Shown: positions 10,292 to 19,009 of the stretch, piece by piece
Position numbering within the stretch: the first letter of the stretch is position 1
Layout: every line of letters starts with the position of its first letter
Assembly (NCBI RefSeq): GCF_000024125.1
Contig: NC_013222.1
Location: forward strand, 806,001-870,000
DNA from: Robiginitalea biformata HTCC2501
Lineage (GTDB): Bacteria; Bacteroidota; Bacteroidia; Flavobacteriales; Flavobacteriaceae
Length of the DNA stretch: 64,000 nt
Direction: 5' to 3'
Translations under genes and position numbers: made by a program
Notes under the pieces: generated by a model
Database searches by the model: none
What the model was told of the DNA's origin: nothing
The model's input: the letters and a program-made list of their open reading frames with translations, nothing else

Positions 10292-11554
10292 ATGAAGTAT
10301 TACAACCTTTTTGCAGGAATTCTGATGTCGGGGGCCGTTGGGCTGCTCGCCGGGAGTTGTGCCGAGACGGCCGCGCCTGCCGCCAGCCTGGAAGACGATG
10401 TGCACATCCTGGCCAGCGATTCCCTGGAAGGCCGCCGCACCGGGTCGGAAGGGGCCCGTCTGGCGGCCGGGTACCTGGCGCGCCGGATGGAGGCCATCGG
10501 CCTGGAACCGGCCGGGGAGGAAGGCAGCTATTTCCAGGACTTCAGCTTCCGCCCCCGGCAGGACCCGCATGGGGAGGTAGCGTATGGCGACCATTCGGAC
10601 GGATCGGTCACCGCCCGGAATGTCCTGGGCCTGCTCAATAACGGGGGGGAGCGCACCGTGGTGATCGGGGCGCATTACGACCACCTCGGGATGGGGGGCG
10701 AAGGTTCGCTGCACCGGGGAGACTCGGCCATCCACAACGGGGCGGACGACAATGCCAGCGGGGTGGCGGTTATGCTCCGCCTGGCCCGGGACCTGGCTGA
10801 ACGCGCGGCAACCGGGGCTTCGGGACCCCGGGATAACTATTTGTTCATTGCCTTCTCCGGGGAGGAAATGGGCCTGCTGGGGTCTAACTATTTCACCAAG
10901 AACCCCACCGGCGATTTCGGCAAGCCCGCGTATATGATTAACCTGGACATGGTGGGCCGGCTCCGCCCGGACAGCACCCTGTCCATCAGCGGTACGGGGA
11001 CCAGCCCCATCTGGAACCAGGTGCTCCGTTCCCGGAACCCGGGATTCCGCCTCGTACTCCAGGAATCCGGCGTTGGCCCTTCCGACCACACGTCCTTTTA
11101 CCTGCAGGATGTCCCCGTACTCCACTTCTTCACCGGTCAGCACGAAGATTACCACCGGCCTTCGGACGATTCGGAGAAACTCAATTACGAGGGGATGGCG
11201 CAGATTTCGGATTACATCCTGGCGATTGCCGCAGATCTGGAAAGCCAGCGGGAAATCGCCTTCCGGAAGACCAAAAACGAGAGTGAGGAAGTGCCCCGGT
11301 TTAAGGTGGGGCTCGGGGTGGTCCCGGACTACCTCTTTGACGGTACCGGCATGCGGATCGACGGCGTGAGCGAAGACAAACCCGCCCAGCGGGCCGGCCT
11401 GCAGAAAGGGGATGTGGTGGTTCAACTGGGCGACAGCACGGTAACCGACATGATGAGCTACATGCGCGCCCTCTCGGCCTTTGAGCCCGGGGACAGTACC
11501 ACGGTGGTGGTAGCGCGCAACGGGAGGCAGGTAACCGCGGAAATCGGGTTTTAA
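10292..11554 (+). CDS. M28 family metallopeptidase with C-terminal PDZ domain
   Basis: Exported zinc aminopeptidase of 420 aa with a lipoprotein-like signal (GAVGLLAGSC). Metal-binding motifs of the M28 family are seen in order: GAHYDHLG, NGADDNASG, FSGEEMG, NLDMVGR and GQHEDYHRPSD. A PDZ domain occupies roughly residues 330-420 (GLGVVPDYLFDGTGMRIDGV ... QRAGLQKGDVVVQLGDSTV). This M28-PDZ layout is common in Bacteroidetes. It is part of the peptidase-rich stretch with the M1 and S8 enzymes. A perfect -7 box precedes it. Confidence 0.93.
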   Translation: MKYYNLFAGILMSGAVGLLAGSCAETAAPAASLEDDVHILASDSLEGRRTGSEGARLAAGYLARRMEAIGLEPAGEEGSYFQDFSFRPRQDPHGEVAYGDHSDGSVTARNVLGLLNNGGERTVVIGAHYDHLGMGGEGSLHRGDSAIHNGADDNASGVAVMLRLARDLAERAATGASGPRDNYLFIAFSGEEMGLLGSNYFTKNPTGDFGKPAYMINLDMVGRLRPDSTLSISGTGTSPIWNQVLRSRNPGFRLVLQESGVGPSDHTSFYLQDVPVLHFFTGQHEDYHRPSDDSEKLNYEGMAQISDYILAIAADLESQREIAFRKTKNESEEVPRFKVGLGVVPDYLFDGTGMRIDGVSEDKPAQRAGLQKGDVVVQLGDSTVTDMMSYMRALSAFEPGDSTTVVVARNGRQVTAEIGF

Positions 11555-11664
11555 CCAGAAGGGGCCGGGCGTAAGGCCACCCGGGGTGCAGGTAGTCTAA
11601 TTCTTCCAAATTTTAACGGGTTGGCTCGTGAAATTGTTTAGATTTATACCAGCCCAGACAGAAA

Positions 11665-14070
11665 TTGAAGTTACGAACCTTGCTTTTGCTGGGGATTTGC
11701 CCCCTCGCCCTGCACAGCCAGACCTACTCGGTCTCCGGTTTCGTCAAGGATACCGGCGGTACCCCATTGCCCTATGCGAACATCCTGTTGCTCAACGCGG
11801 ACAGCGTCCGGGTAAACGGGACCTCCTCGGATGAATCCGGCTATTTCTCAATCGACGGCATCGCCCCGGACCTCTACCTGTTCCAGCCCCAGTACTTTGG
11901 ATATTCGGCCCGCCCTGTCCCCGTAGAGGTCCGCTCGGACCTGCGGCTCGGGGCCCTGATCCTGTCGGAAGATGCCGAACAGCTCGACGAGGTGGTGGTG
12001 ACCCGGAAGCGACCGGTCATTGAGCGGCAGGCAGACCGGGTGGTCTTTAAGGTGGAAAACACCGTCCTGAGTTCCGGCAGCACCTGGGACATCCTCAGGA
12101 ATGCCCCGGGGGTCATTGCCGGCCCGGAATCCCTTGAGGTGCGGGGGCAACCGGCCACCATCTACCTGAACGGCCGCAAGGTCCAGCTCGGGCAGGACGA
12201 GGTGCTGGAATTGCTCCGGGGGTTGTCGGGGGATATGATCCTGTCCGTTGAGGTCATCCCTTTGCCCCCGGCGAGCTTTGAAGCGAGCGACGGCCCGGTG
12301 CTGAATATCCGCACCCGGCAAAACATCCTCCCCGGGTATAAGGGCAGTGTTCGGGGGGAGTATACCCAGGCGGTATTCCCCAAATACAGCCTGGGCACCA
12401 GCCAGTTCTTCAAGACCGAAAAATTCGGGTTGCTCGCCAGCTATTCCATCGCCCCCCGCAAGGAATTGAAGGTCTCGGACAGCTACATCAACTTTATCGA
12501 CGCCGGCAACGCGGTTTTTGCCAACTGGGAAACCCGGATGGACCGGATAACGCGTTCCCAGGCGCAGCAGGGCAACCTGATCCTGGACTTTACCCCTTCG
12601 GACCGGGACGAGCTGAACCTGACGGCAAACCTGTTGTATTCCCCGGACCAGGAGCACGCGTATACCCTGGGCACCGAGATGCGCAACGGACAGGGAAGCC
12701 CGGACTCCACCCTGGTAACCCGTTCCGTCCTGGACGAGGACCGGCTCAACGCCTCGGTTGAACTGAATTACCGCCGCAGCCTGGGGGAGAAGGGGGCTTC
12801 CCTGAAGGCCAATGCGCACTATACGTACTACGAACTGGACCGGGTCCAGGAGGGGAACAGCCGGTACTTTGACCCTTCCGGGGCCTTTCTCCGGGACTTT
12901 TTCTTTGCCACGGATGCGGACCAGCAAATCGACATCTACACGGGCCAGCTGGACCTGGACGTGCCAATCGGCAAGGGGAACCTGGAAACCGGGGTGCGGG
13001 GCTCGTTTATCGAATCCCGGAACGCCATCGACTACCTGGACGTAAATATGGAGCCGCCTTTTGACATTGCCGTGACGGACCGGTTTTCCTATGACGAGGA
13101 GGTTTACGCCGCCTACGCGAGCCTGTACCAGGAATGGTCGGCCTGGTCGCTCCGCCTGGGGCTGCGCGCCGAGCAGACACAGGTGCGGGCCCGTTCGGAA
13201 ACCCTGGACGAGATCAACAACCAGGACTACCTGGAGTGGTTTCCCACGCTGTACCTCGGGCGGGCCCTGGGGGAGAAGCACAGCATGGCGCTAACCTACA
13301 ACCGGCGGCTGACGCGGCCAAATTACCAGGACCTGAACCCTTTCCGGTTCTTCCTGAATGAAAACGACTACAATGAGGGCAACCCGAACCTCGTCCCGAA
13401 TTTCAGCCACAACTTCAACCTGAACCTCTCCCTGGACAACACGTATTTTATAGACCTGTATTACCGGGATAATGGTCGGTACATCAGTACGCTCAGCTTC
13501 CAGGACAACGAAAACCAGACCCTACTGCAAATTAAGCAGAACACGCTGGGAAGCATTTCCTACGGGCTGGACTTCACAGTATCCAAAGCCCTGTTGGATT
13601 GGTGGCAGGTTTACGCCTACAATTCGCTTTTTTACGAGGAGGAGACGCTGCTGGCCGTATTGAGCGAGCAGGAAACCTACACCAACCGCGTCAGCGGGTA
13701 TTACGGCTACCTCAACAATTCACTGACGCTTTCGGGGGACGGCACGCTTACCGGGGATGTCTCCCTGCTGTACCTGAGCGGCTTCCTCCACGGGTCGTTT
13801 AAGCGATCGGAAACGATTGCCCTGAGCGCCGGTCTCCGCCAATCGCTCTGGCAGGGCCGGGCCTCCCTGAGCCTGGTGGCCGAGGACCTGCTCGGACGGG
13901 CCAATGCCACGTACACCTCCCGGTACGCCAACCAGGACAATGCGTTTTACTCCCGCCCCGAAACCCGTTTTATCCGGCTGGGATTCACCTATAATTTCGG
14001 GAATTACCGCCTGCAGAGCCGGCGTGCCGACCTGCGGAACACGGAGCGGGACCGGATTGTGGAGGATTGA
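11665..14070 (+). CDS. Outer-membrane beta-barrel protein, TonB-receptor-like (OMP_b-brl_3 family)
   Basis: Outer-membrane protein of 801 aa. It starts at a TTG codon (TTG AAG TTA CGA), the only plausible start before the signal peptide KLRTLLLLGICPLALHSQ. A carboxypeptidase-regulatory-like domain (about 22-95, VSGFVKDTGGTPLPYANIL) is followed by a plug-like segment (DILRNAPGVIAGPESLEVRG). A long barrel follows with alternating aromatic strands, ending in RLGFTYNFGNYRLQSRR. It lacks a clear TonB box, typical of this family. Ligand unknown; no SusD partner is adjacent. A -7-like box TAGATTTA lies at 11639-11646. Confidence 0.88.
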   Translation: MKLRTLLLLGICPLALHSQTYSVSGFVKDTGGTPLPYANILLLNADSVRVNGTSSDESGYFSIDGIAPDLYLFQPQYFGYSARPVPVEVRSDLRLGALILSEDAEQLDEVVVTRKRPVIERQADRVVFKVENTVLSSGSTWDILRNAPGVIAGPESLEVRGQPATIYLNGRKVQLGQDEVLELLRGLSGDMILSVEVIPLPPASFEASDGPVLNIRTRQNILPGYKGSVRGEYTQAVFPKYSLGTSQFFKTEKFGLLASYSIAPRKELKVSDSYINFIDAGNAVFANWETRMDRITRSQAQQGNLILDFTPSDRDELNLTANLLYSPDQEHAYTLGTEMRNGQGSPDSTLVTRSVLDEDRLNASVELNYRRSLGEKGASLKANAHYTYYELDRVQEGNSRYFDPSGAFLRDFFFATDADQQIDIYTGQLDLDVPIGKGNLETGVRGSFIESRNAIDYLDVNMEPPFDIAVTDRFSYDEEVYAAYASLYQEWSAWSLRLGLRAEQTQVRARSETLDEINNQDYLEWFPTLYLGRALGEKHSMALTYNRRLTRPNYQDLNPFRFFLNENDYNEGNPNLVPNFSHNFNLNLSLDNTYFIDLYYRDNGRYISTLSFQDNENQTLLQIKQNTLGSISYGLDFTVSKALLDWWQVYAYNSLFYEEETLLAVLSEQETYTNRVSGYYGYLNNSLTLSGDGTLTGDVSLLYLSGFLHGSFKRSETIALSAGLRQSLWQGRASLSLVAEDLLGRANATYTSRYANQDNAFYSRPETRFIRLGFTYNFGNYRLQSRRADLRNTERDRIVED

Positions 14071-14095
14071 TTTGCCCGGAAATCCACCTTATTCG

Positions 14096-14103
14096 TAGCT
14101 TTG
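14096..14103 (+). promoter_or_regulatory. -7 box of dusB
   Basis: TAGCTTTG, a perfect TAnnTTTG match, 20 nt before the dusB ATG at 14124. A TTTG at 14071-14074 lies 21 nt upstream and could be the -33 element. Confidence 0.55.
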
Positions 14104-14123
14104 TAGCGCAAAAACAGCAATTT

Positions 14124-15116
14124 ATGGTTCGTATCGGCCCTGTGGAACTCCCGGATTTCCCGTTGCTGCTCGCCCCGATGGAGGATGTGAGCGACCCGCC
14201 CTTCCGCACGCTCTGCAAGGAACAGGGGGCCGATGTGATGTACACGGAATTTATCTCGTCCGAGGGCCTGATCCGGGATGCCGCCAAAAGCGTGGTGAAG
14301 CTGGACATCTATGAAAAGGAGCGGCCCATCGGCATCCAGATCTTCGGGGCCGAACTGGACTCCATGCTCCAGGCTGTGGACATCGTTACCGAGACCGGGC
14401 CGGACATTATCGATATCAATTTTGGCTGCCCGGTTAAAAAAGTGGTTTGCAAGAATGCCGGGGCCGGGATCCTGCGCGACATCCCGCTGATGGTAAAACT
14501 CACCGAGGCGATGGTGAAACGGACCCACCTGCCCGTGACGGTGAAGACCCGCCTGGGCTGGGATCACAATTCCATTAAGATCGTCGAGGTGGCCGAACGG
14601 CTCCAGGACGTGGGCATCCAGTCCATCGCCATCCACGGCCGGACCCGGGTGCAGATGTACAAAGGGGAGGCAGACTGGCGGCCCATTGCCGAGGTAAAGA
14701 ACAATCCGCGGATGCACATTCCTGTGTTTGGGAACGGGGATGTGGACACCCCGGAGGCAGCGGTTCGCATGCGGGACGAATACGGTCTGGACGGGGCGAT
14801 GATTGGCCGGGCATCCATTGGCTACCCGTGGTTTTTCCGGGAGGTAAAGCACTATTTCGAAACCGGGGAGCACCTGCCGCCGCCGGACATGGAGGCACGC
14901 GTGGCAGCAGCGCGCCGCCACCTGCAGATGGCCATCGACTGGAAGGGGGAAAAGCTCGGCGTATTTGAAACCCGCCGGCACTACACGAACTACTTCAAGG
15001 GGATCCCGAATTTTAAGCCCTACCGGATGAAGATGGTTACCAGCGACGACTCGGCCGACGTCTTTGCCGCCTTCGACGAGGCCCTGGAGGCATTTGCCAC
15101 CCACGAGTTTGCCTGA
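14124..15116 (+). CDS. dusB: tRNA-dihydrouridine synthase (DusB/NifR3 family)
   Basis: FMN-dependent reductase of 330 aa that makes dihydrouridine in tRNA D loops. Family motifs: LLLAPMEDVSDPPFR, DINFGCPVKKVVCKNAGAG (catalytic Cys in the KNAGAG neighbourhood), VTVKTRLGWD, IAIHGRTRVQMYKG, VFGNGDV and GAMIGRASIGYPW. The frame is open from 14067, overlapping the upstream gene, but the conserved protein begins at MVRIGPVELPDFP (14124), which also sits correctly behind a perfect -7 box. Confidence 0.95.
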   Translation: MVRIGPVELPDFPLLLAPMEDVSDPPFRTLCKEQGADVMYTEFISSEGLIRDAAKSVVKLDIYEKERPIGIQIFGAELDSMLQAVDIVTETGPDIIDINFGCPVKKVVCKNAGAGILRDIPLMVKLTEAMVKRTHLPVTVKTRLGWDHNSIKIVEVAERLQDVGIQSIAIHGRTRVQMYKGEADWRPIAEVKNNPRMHIPVFGNGDVDTPEAAVRMRDEYGLDGAMIGRASIGYPWFFREVKHYFETGEHLPPPDMEARVAAARRHLQMAIDWKGEKLGVFETRRHYTNYFKGIPNFKPYRMKMVTSDDSADVFAAFDEALEAFATHEFA

Positions 15117-15146
15117 ATTCCCGATCCCAGTTCCCGGATTGGACCG

Positions 15147-16355
15147 CTACAGGCTCAGCATCTTTTTATTTATTCGGTTGCTCGCAATGCGGGCGGCAAT
15201 GACCCCCAACACGGCTATGGTGGCCAGAACAATCCCCACATTCGCCCAGCTCAGGGCCACCGGGTAGGCCAGGGACGGGGTGATCATCAGCCAGCCAAAG
15301 GCGAGTTGCGACCCGATCAGCGCCACCCCGATCAATACCCCGATTACCCCGCCTGCACAGGTAACCAGTACCCCCTGCAGGAAATAGATCCGGCGGAGCT
15401 GCCTAACGGTGAGCCCCAGCGAATAGAGGGTGCGGGTATGGAGCTGCTTGTCCAGGATCATCATGATGATGGCCCCCACCACGTTAAAGAGCGCAATGAT
15501 TAACACCAGCGTAAAGATCAGGTAGGTTGCGAGGTTTTCGGTATTCAGCATCCGGTAGAGCGTCTGGTTGAGCTGGCGACGGGTACGGACTTCCACGCCG
15601 CTCCCCAGGGTATCACGCACGGCCGACAGCATGGCTGCTTCATCGGCCTCCGGTGTGAGTCTCAGGTTCACCCCGGATACCTGCAGGCTGTCGCGCTCCA
15701 GCAGCGCCTGCACCAGCCCGAGGTCTGCAAACAGGTATTTTTTATCCAGCCCCTCCTCAATCTGGTAGATTCCGGAGAGGATCACCGCCATCTGGTTGTA
15801 GGGCTGGTCGCCCAGGCCCTGGGGGGAGAGGTTGCCCGTTCCGGGTTTCGGGACCAGTACGATGAGGGGGGAGCGGTAATTCTGAACGCTCAGCGAGAGC
15901 TGGGAGGCGATGGAGATCCCGGAAACCGCCTGTTGGGCGCTGAGGTCCCAGAGCCCCATATAGATGGTGCTGTCGATGCCCGTGGTGCGGTTGTAGGCGG
16001 AATCCACCCCTTTGATATAGGCAATCATGCTGCGCTGGTCGTGGGTGAGGTAAACGCGTTCTTCCAGTTCCCTGGAATACGAGGCGATCCCCGGGATGTC
16101 CCGCAACCCCGCAGCTTGTTCCGGGCCAAAGGCAAAGGTCTTCCCGCTGGCCGGGACAATGCGCATGTCCGGGTCGAACGTGTTGCTGAAAGACAGGCTG
16201 AAGGTTTTTAACCCCGCAAAACCGGAGAGGACGATAAACAGGGCAGCGGAGCCGATGACAATGACGCCGAAAGTGACTGCATTGATGATGTTGACCGCGT
16301 TCTGGCTGCTTTTGGAACGGACATAGCGCCGGGCGATGTACAGCGGGAAGTTCAC
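15147..16355 (-). CDS. FtsX-type ABC transporter permease (LolC/MacB-like)
   Basis: Inner-membrane permease of 402 aa. TM1 is at about 20-45 (AVTFGVIVIGSAALFIVLSG), a large periplasmic MacB-PCD-like domain follows to about 260, then three C-terminal TMs of the FtsX domain (YLIFTLVLIIALFNVVGAII, GVLVTCAGGVIGVLIGVALI, VGIVLATIAVLGVIA). The start is GTG at 16355 (NFPLYIARRYVRSK). The gene begins 2 nt after the rbfA stop, so translation is probably coupled. It likely works in lipoprotein release or export. No ATPase gene is adjacent, so the partner must lie elsewhere. Confidence 0.88.
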   Translation of the reverse strand: MNFPLYIARRYVRSKSSQNAVNIINAVTFGVIVIGSAALFIVLSGFAGLKTFSLSFSNTFDPDMRIVPASGKTFAFGPEQAAGLRDIPGIASYSRELEERVYLTHDQRSMIAYIKGVDSAYNRTTGIDSTIYMGLWDLSAQQAVSGISIASQLSLSVQNYRSPLIVLVPKPGTGNLSPQGLGDQPYNQMAVILSGIYQIEEGLDKKYLFADLGLVQALLERDSLQVSGVNLRLTPEADEAAMLSAVRDTLGSGVEVRTRRQLNQTLYRMLNTENLATYLIFTLVLIIALFNVVGAIIMMILDKQLHTRTLYSLGLTVRQLRRIYFLQGVLVTCAGGVIGVLIGVALIGSQLAFGWLMITPSLAYPVALSWANVGIVLATIAVLGVIAARIASNRINKKMLSL

Positions 16356-16357
16356 GC

Positions 16358-16750
16358 TCAGGATTTTTTGCGGCGGGGCAGCAGGTCCGGGTTCTCGATG
16401 GGGTCTTCCCCTTCCTTGAGCGACTTTTCGATATTCTCGATGTATTCCAGGGAATCGTCCAGGTAGAATTGCAGTTCGGGAACGCGCCGGAGCTGGTTGC
16501 GCGTGCGCCGGGCCAGTTCGTGCCGGAATTGTGCCTTTTGCGCCTGGATCCCCTTGATCAGGCCCGTGGCCTCTTTGACCGGGAAGATACTCACATATAC
16601 TTTGGCAATGGACAGGTCTGAGGTGACGTGGACTTTGGTCACCGAAAGGATAATCCCCTGGAGCCCGCCGTCGACGGCCGCCCGTTGGAGCATTTCGGCC
16701 AGGTCCTGCTGGAGGAGGCCGGCGATTTTTTTCTGTCGTTGCGTTTCCAC
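16358..16750 (-). CDS. rbfA: Ribosome-binding factor A
   Basis: Small 130-aa protein needed for 16S rRNA 5'-end maturation and cold adaptation. It shows the RbfA pattern: ETQRQKKIAGLLQQDLAEML at the N-terminus, then VTKVHVTSDLSIAKVYVSIF, then RRVPELQFYLDDSLEYIENIE. I place the start at GTG 16750, since family proteins begin METQRQ and an upstream ATG at 16765 would lie inside the -7 box. The -7 box is only 4 nt away, so the mRNA may be leaderless or have a very short leader. Confidence 0.92.
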   Translation of the reverse strand: METQRQKKIAGLLQQDLAEMLQRAAVDGGLQGIILSVTKVHVTSDLSIAKVYVSIFPVKEATGLIKGIQAQKAQFRHELARRTRNQLRRVPELQFYLDDSLEYIENIEKSLKEGEDPIENPDLLPRRKKS

Positions 16751-16754
16751 AGCC

Positions 16755-16762
16755 CAAAAGTA
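16755..16762 (-). promoter_or_regulatory. -7 box of rbfA-permease operon
   Basis: On the minus strand TACTTTTG, a perfect TAnnTTTG match, ending 4 nt before the GTG at 16750. Transcription would begin at or almost at the start codon. Confidence 0.5.
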
Positions 16763-16801
16763 CACACAAATGGCTTATTTTCGTAGGAAAACGCCCCGGG
16801 A

Positions 16802-17203
16802 ATGCGCAAAATCGAACATATTGGGATCGCGGTAAATGATCTGAAAGCAGCCGGCGACTTGTATGAAAAACTCCTGGGCAGCCCGGCCTACAAGACGGAG
16901 GAGGTTGCCTCGGAAGGGGTGCGCACCGCATTTTTCCGCTCCGGCCCCAACAAGGTGGAACTGCTCGAAGCCACTTCCCCGGACAGCCCGATTGCCAAAT
17001 ACCTCGAAAAACGGGGCGAGGGCATCCACCACATCGCCTTCGACGTGGAAGATATCCGAGCCGAGATGGCCCGTCTCCGGGCCGAGGGGTTTACCGTACT
17101 CAATGAGGAGCCCAAAAAAGGGGCAGACAACAAACTGGTGGCCTTCCTCCACCCGAAAGGCACCCACGGCGTCCTGGTGGAACTCTGCCAGGATATGGGC
17201 TAG
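16802..17203 (+). CDS. mce: Methylmalonyl-CoA epimerase
   Basis: Glyoxalase-fold (VOC) enzyme of 133 aa interconverting (2R)- and (2S)-methylmalonyl-CoA in propionate and branched-chain degradation. Motifs fit the family: RKIEHIGIAVNDLKAAGDLY with metal-ligand His6, GIHHIAFDVEDI (second His), and HPKGTHGVLVELCQ (Glu ligand near the end). It is divergent from rbfA. A near-consensus -7 box TATTTTCG is at 16776-16783. No mutase gene is adjacent in the window. Confidence 0.92.
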   Translation: MRKIEHIGIAVNDLKAAGDLYEKLLGSPAYKTEEVASEGVRTAFFRSGPNKVELLEATSPDSPIAKYLEKRGEGIHHIAFDVEDIRAEMARLRAEGFTVLNEEPKKGADNKLVAFLHPKGTHGVLVELCQDMG

Positions 17204-17315
17204 GGCTTCGCCTGTGCAAGCTTCCGGCACAAACCGGCAAATCCGGAGGCAGTTCCAAACCTACAGGTTCCATCCGGTTGCCGGGTTCCATCCGTTATAT
17301 CGTGGGATGAACTCC

Positions 17316-17738
17316 CTACTGGTACTTCTTCAGGTAGGCATCCAGTGAAAACCTCCCGGAACCGTATACAAAGAAGAAGACGCAGACCAGCAGCACGATG
17401 ATGGCCGTGATCAGGTTGGCGGGAATCATCTCGCCCAGGAAATTCGTCATAATCGCCCCGAAAAGGATGGGGATCTGAAACCCTACGGCCCATCGCGTGA
17501 GCAGGCCGATAATGATAAAAAAGCCGCCGACAAAATGCGCCGCGGCCACATAGTGCAGGATGATCCAGCTGCCCGGCAGGTCCTGGTAGGGCCGCATCAT
17601 GCTCATGAACAGGTCCAGGTTGGACATAAAGCTCACCCCTTTAACAAACAGGAATACCCCCAGGGCCACCCGAAGCACATCCAAACCGTAATAGGAGTGG
17701 GCGTCCGCCCACTTGTCCCAAGTTTTGATTGTTCCCAT
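17316..17738 (-). CDS. DoxX family membrane protein
   Basis: Integral membrane protein of 140 aa with four predicted helices, about 18-38, 58-82, 84-105 and 108-130. The DoxX-type segment YYGLDVLRVALGVFLFVKGV is near the N-terminus, and HFVGGFFIIIGLLTRWAV is in the middle. DoxX proteins are linked to quinone and terminal-oxidase or thiol chemistry, but the role of this copy is unknown. It appears to be a single-gene unit. Confidence 0.85.
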   Translation of the reverse strand: MGTIKTWDKWADAHSYYGLDVLRVALGVFLFVKGVSFMSNLDLFMSMMRPYQDLPGSWIILHYVAAAHFVGGFFIIIGLLTRWAVGFQIPILFGAIMTNFLGEMIPANLITAIIVLLVCVFFFVYGSGRFSLDAYLKKYQ

Positions 17739-17904
17739 GGCTACGTTGTTTTAACCTACTTAAATTACTGAAGTTTAGGGAGATAAAAAAATTATTTTCG
17801 CTATGGCCCATTGGGGATTGTGGCTTTTCCGGAGGATGTGACAGGTGATATTGCCCCGTGTGCAGCCTCATTTATACGCTGGGTTCTCCAGCTATGCGAA
17901 ACAA

Positions 17905-17937
17905 AAAACCCAGCCGAAGCGATCAGCTGGGTTTTGG
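17905..17937 (-). terminator. Rho-independent terminator after the 17957-18631 gene
   Basis: Read on the minus strand, arms AAACCCAGC and GCTGGGTTT (17926-17934 and 17906-17914) enclose an 11-nt loop and are followed by a T-rich tail. It lies about 20 nt past the stop of the lipoprotein gene. Confidence 0.75.
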
Positions 17938-17956
17938 ATTTTGCTTAATTGTTCAA

Positions 17957-18631
17957 TTAATAAGTAATCTCGCCTTCCAGTTCCCAAAATGTCCCTTCCG
18001 GACCGAAGCGGGCATTCCTTTGGAAAAATTCTCCGGTGGCATTTTGAAACCTACCGGTTCCTTCTTTGATGGTTATTGGGATGGGATTGCCATCCCCGTC
18101 CAGGGCATTAGTAAAGGTGCCGGTGGTGTAATCAATTCCGCCACCTTCCGTGGTATTTGGAAACTGGATTGAAACATGTTCGATAGTAACGAATTGATCG
18201 CCATTGGCTGCGACGTAGGTGACCTCGAACGTGGTGACCAATTCCCGAAATGTCACTACATTAATGTCACAGGTAACCGGCACGCCGAAACTTCCTGATA
18301 ACATGTCTCCGGTTACAGCATGGGAGACGCCTTGCTGTAATTTTCCCAAGTGGCTCATACGCCCACCAATGATGTTCCTGGTCAGGGGAAATCCAAATTC
18401 CTGGGGACTGCAAATCAGGACATCTTGTTCATTCGGATCCTCAAAATTGAAAAGTGTTGCCTTAATAGGCCGGGCCTTTTTCCCCCTGGCTGAAACCATA
18501 TTGAGGCTTTCCGCATCATCGGAACTGGAAACCCCGACAGAATCATGGGTACAGCCTGCGGCAATAAGTATGCATGCGAACAGGGATACCCCAAAAATTG
18601 AATTTTTGAAAAAAGAAGAATTGGTTTTCAT
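17957..18631 (-). CDS. Hypothetical secreted lipoprotein
   Basis: Not recognised. Protein of 224 aa with a lipoprotein signal (FGVSLFACILIAAGC, Cys27), then a Ser/Asp-rich linker and a beta-rich domain (VTTFEVTYVAANGDQFVTIE, GTGRFQNATGEFFQRNARFG, FWELEGEITY). The C-terminal stretch with GRFQNATGEF resembles allene-oxide-cyclase-barrel-like or surface proteins in which a G-R-F-x-x-A-T-G motif recurs, but this is only a resemblance. The gene stands alone with its own terminator and no upstream partner before the tRNA. Confidence 0.75.
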   Translation of the reverse strand: MKTNSSFFKNSIFGVSLFACILIAAGCTHDSVGVSSSDDAESLNMVSARGKKARPIKATLFNFEDPNEQDVLICSPQEFGFPLTRNIIGGRMSHLGKLQQGVSHAVTGDMLSGSFGVPVTCDINVVTFRELVTTFEVTYVAANGDQFVTIEHVSIQFPNTTEGGGIDYTTGTFTNALDGDGNPIPITIKEGTGRFQNATGEFFQRNARFGPEGTFWELEGEITY

Positions 18632-18890
18632 GCTATGTTTGTTTAATGGGTTACATGATTGGAATGGAACCTCGATAGCACAAACCTTACGTCGGAAATT
18701 ATAGGGGAAGCTATAAGCCGTGTGTCTCTATTTCGAGATAGCACTTGATAAAGTACAATAAAATAATGGCATTCAATCACTTATAGGACGAATTATTCAA
18801 TTTTAATAGCTTTAACAGCACGGGGAAGCCAACAGGAAAATCTGCTTGCAGCCTCCCGAAATAAGTGGTAATATTGCATGCTCCAAAACG

Positions 18891-18964
18891 GGTCCTATAG
18901 CTCAGCTGGTTAGAGCACTTGACTCATAATCAAGGGGTCCCTGGTTCGAGCCCAGGTGGGACCA
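18891..18964 (+). tRNA. tRNA with CAU anticodon (tRNA-Met elongator or tRNA-Ile2)
   Basis: A full cloverleaf folds by hand. The acceptor stem is GGTCCTA with TGGGACC (one G-U pair). The D stem is GCTC/GAGC, the anticodon stem CTTGA/TCAAG, the loop CTCATAA with anticodon CAT, the T stem CCTGG/CCAGG with loop TTCGAGC. The discriminator is A at 18964 and CCA is not encoded. A CAU anticodon that is not initiator-like could be elongator Met or lysidine-modified Ile2; I cannot decide by eye. It lies just left of the repeat array and the genomic island. Confidence 0.93.
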
Positions 18965-18975
18965 CATCAAGCAGC

Positions 18976-19004
18976 AAACCCCGCACGGAAACGTGCGGGG
19001 TTTT
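18976..19004 (+). terminator. Rho-independent terminator of the tRNA gene
   Basis: A perfect 12-bp stem, 18976-18987 (AAACCCCGCACG) with 18992-19003, closed by a GAAA tetraloop and followed by T residues. It lies 11 nt past the tRNA end. Confidence 0.85.
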
Positions 19005-19009
19005 GCATT

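Noticed and set aside
10256..11425. N-terminal extension of the TolB-like gene
   Set aside because: The extra frame is antisense to the M28 peptidase. The signal peptide start at 10255 fits the family.
16356..16931. N-terminal extension of the FtsX permease
   Set aside because: It overlaps rbfA and mce in other frames and shows arginine/proline-rich non-protein sequence; the real N-terminus NFPLYIARRYV begins at GTG 16355.
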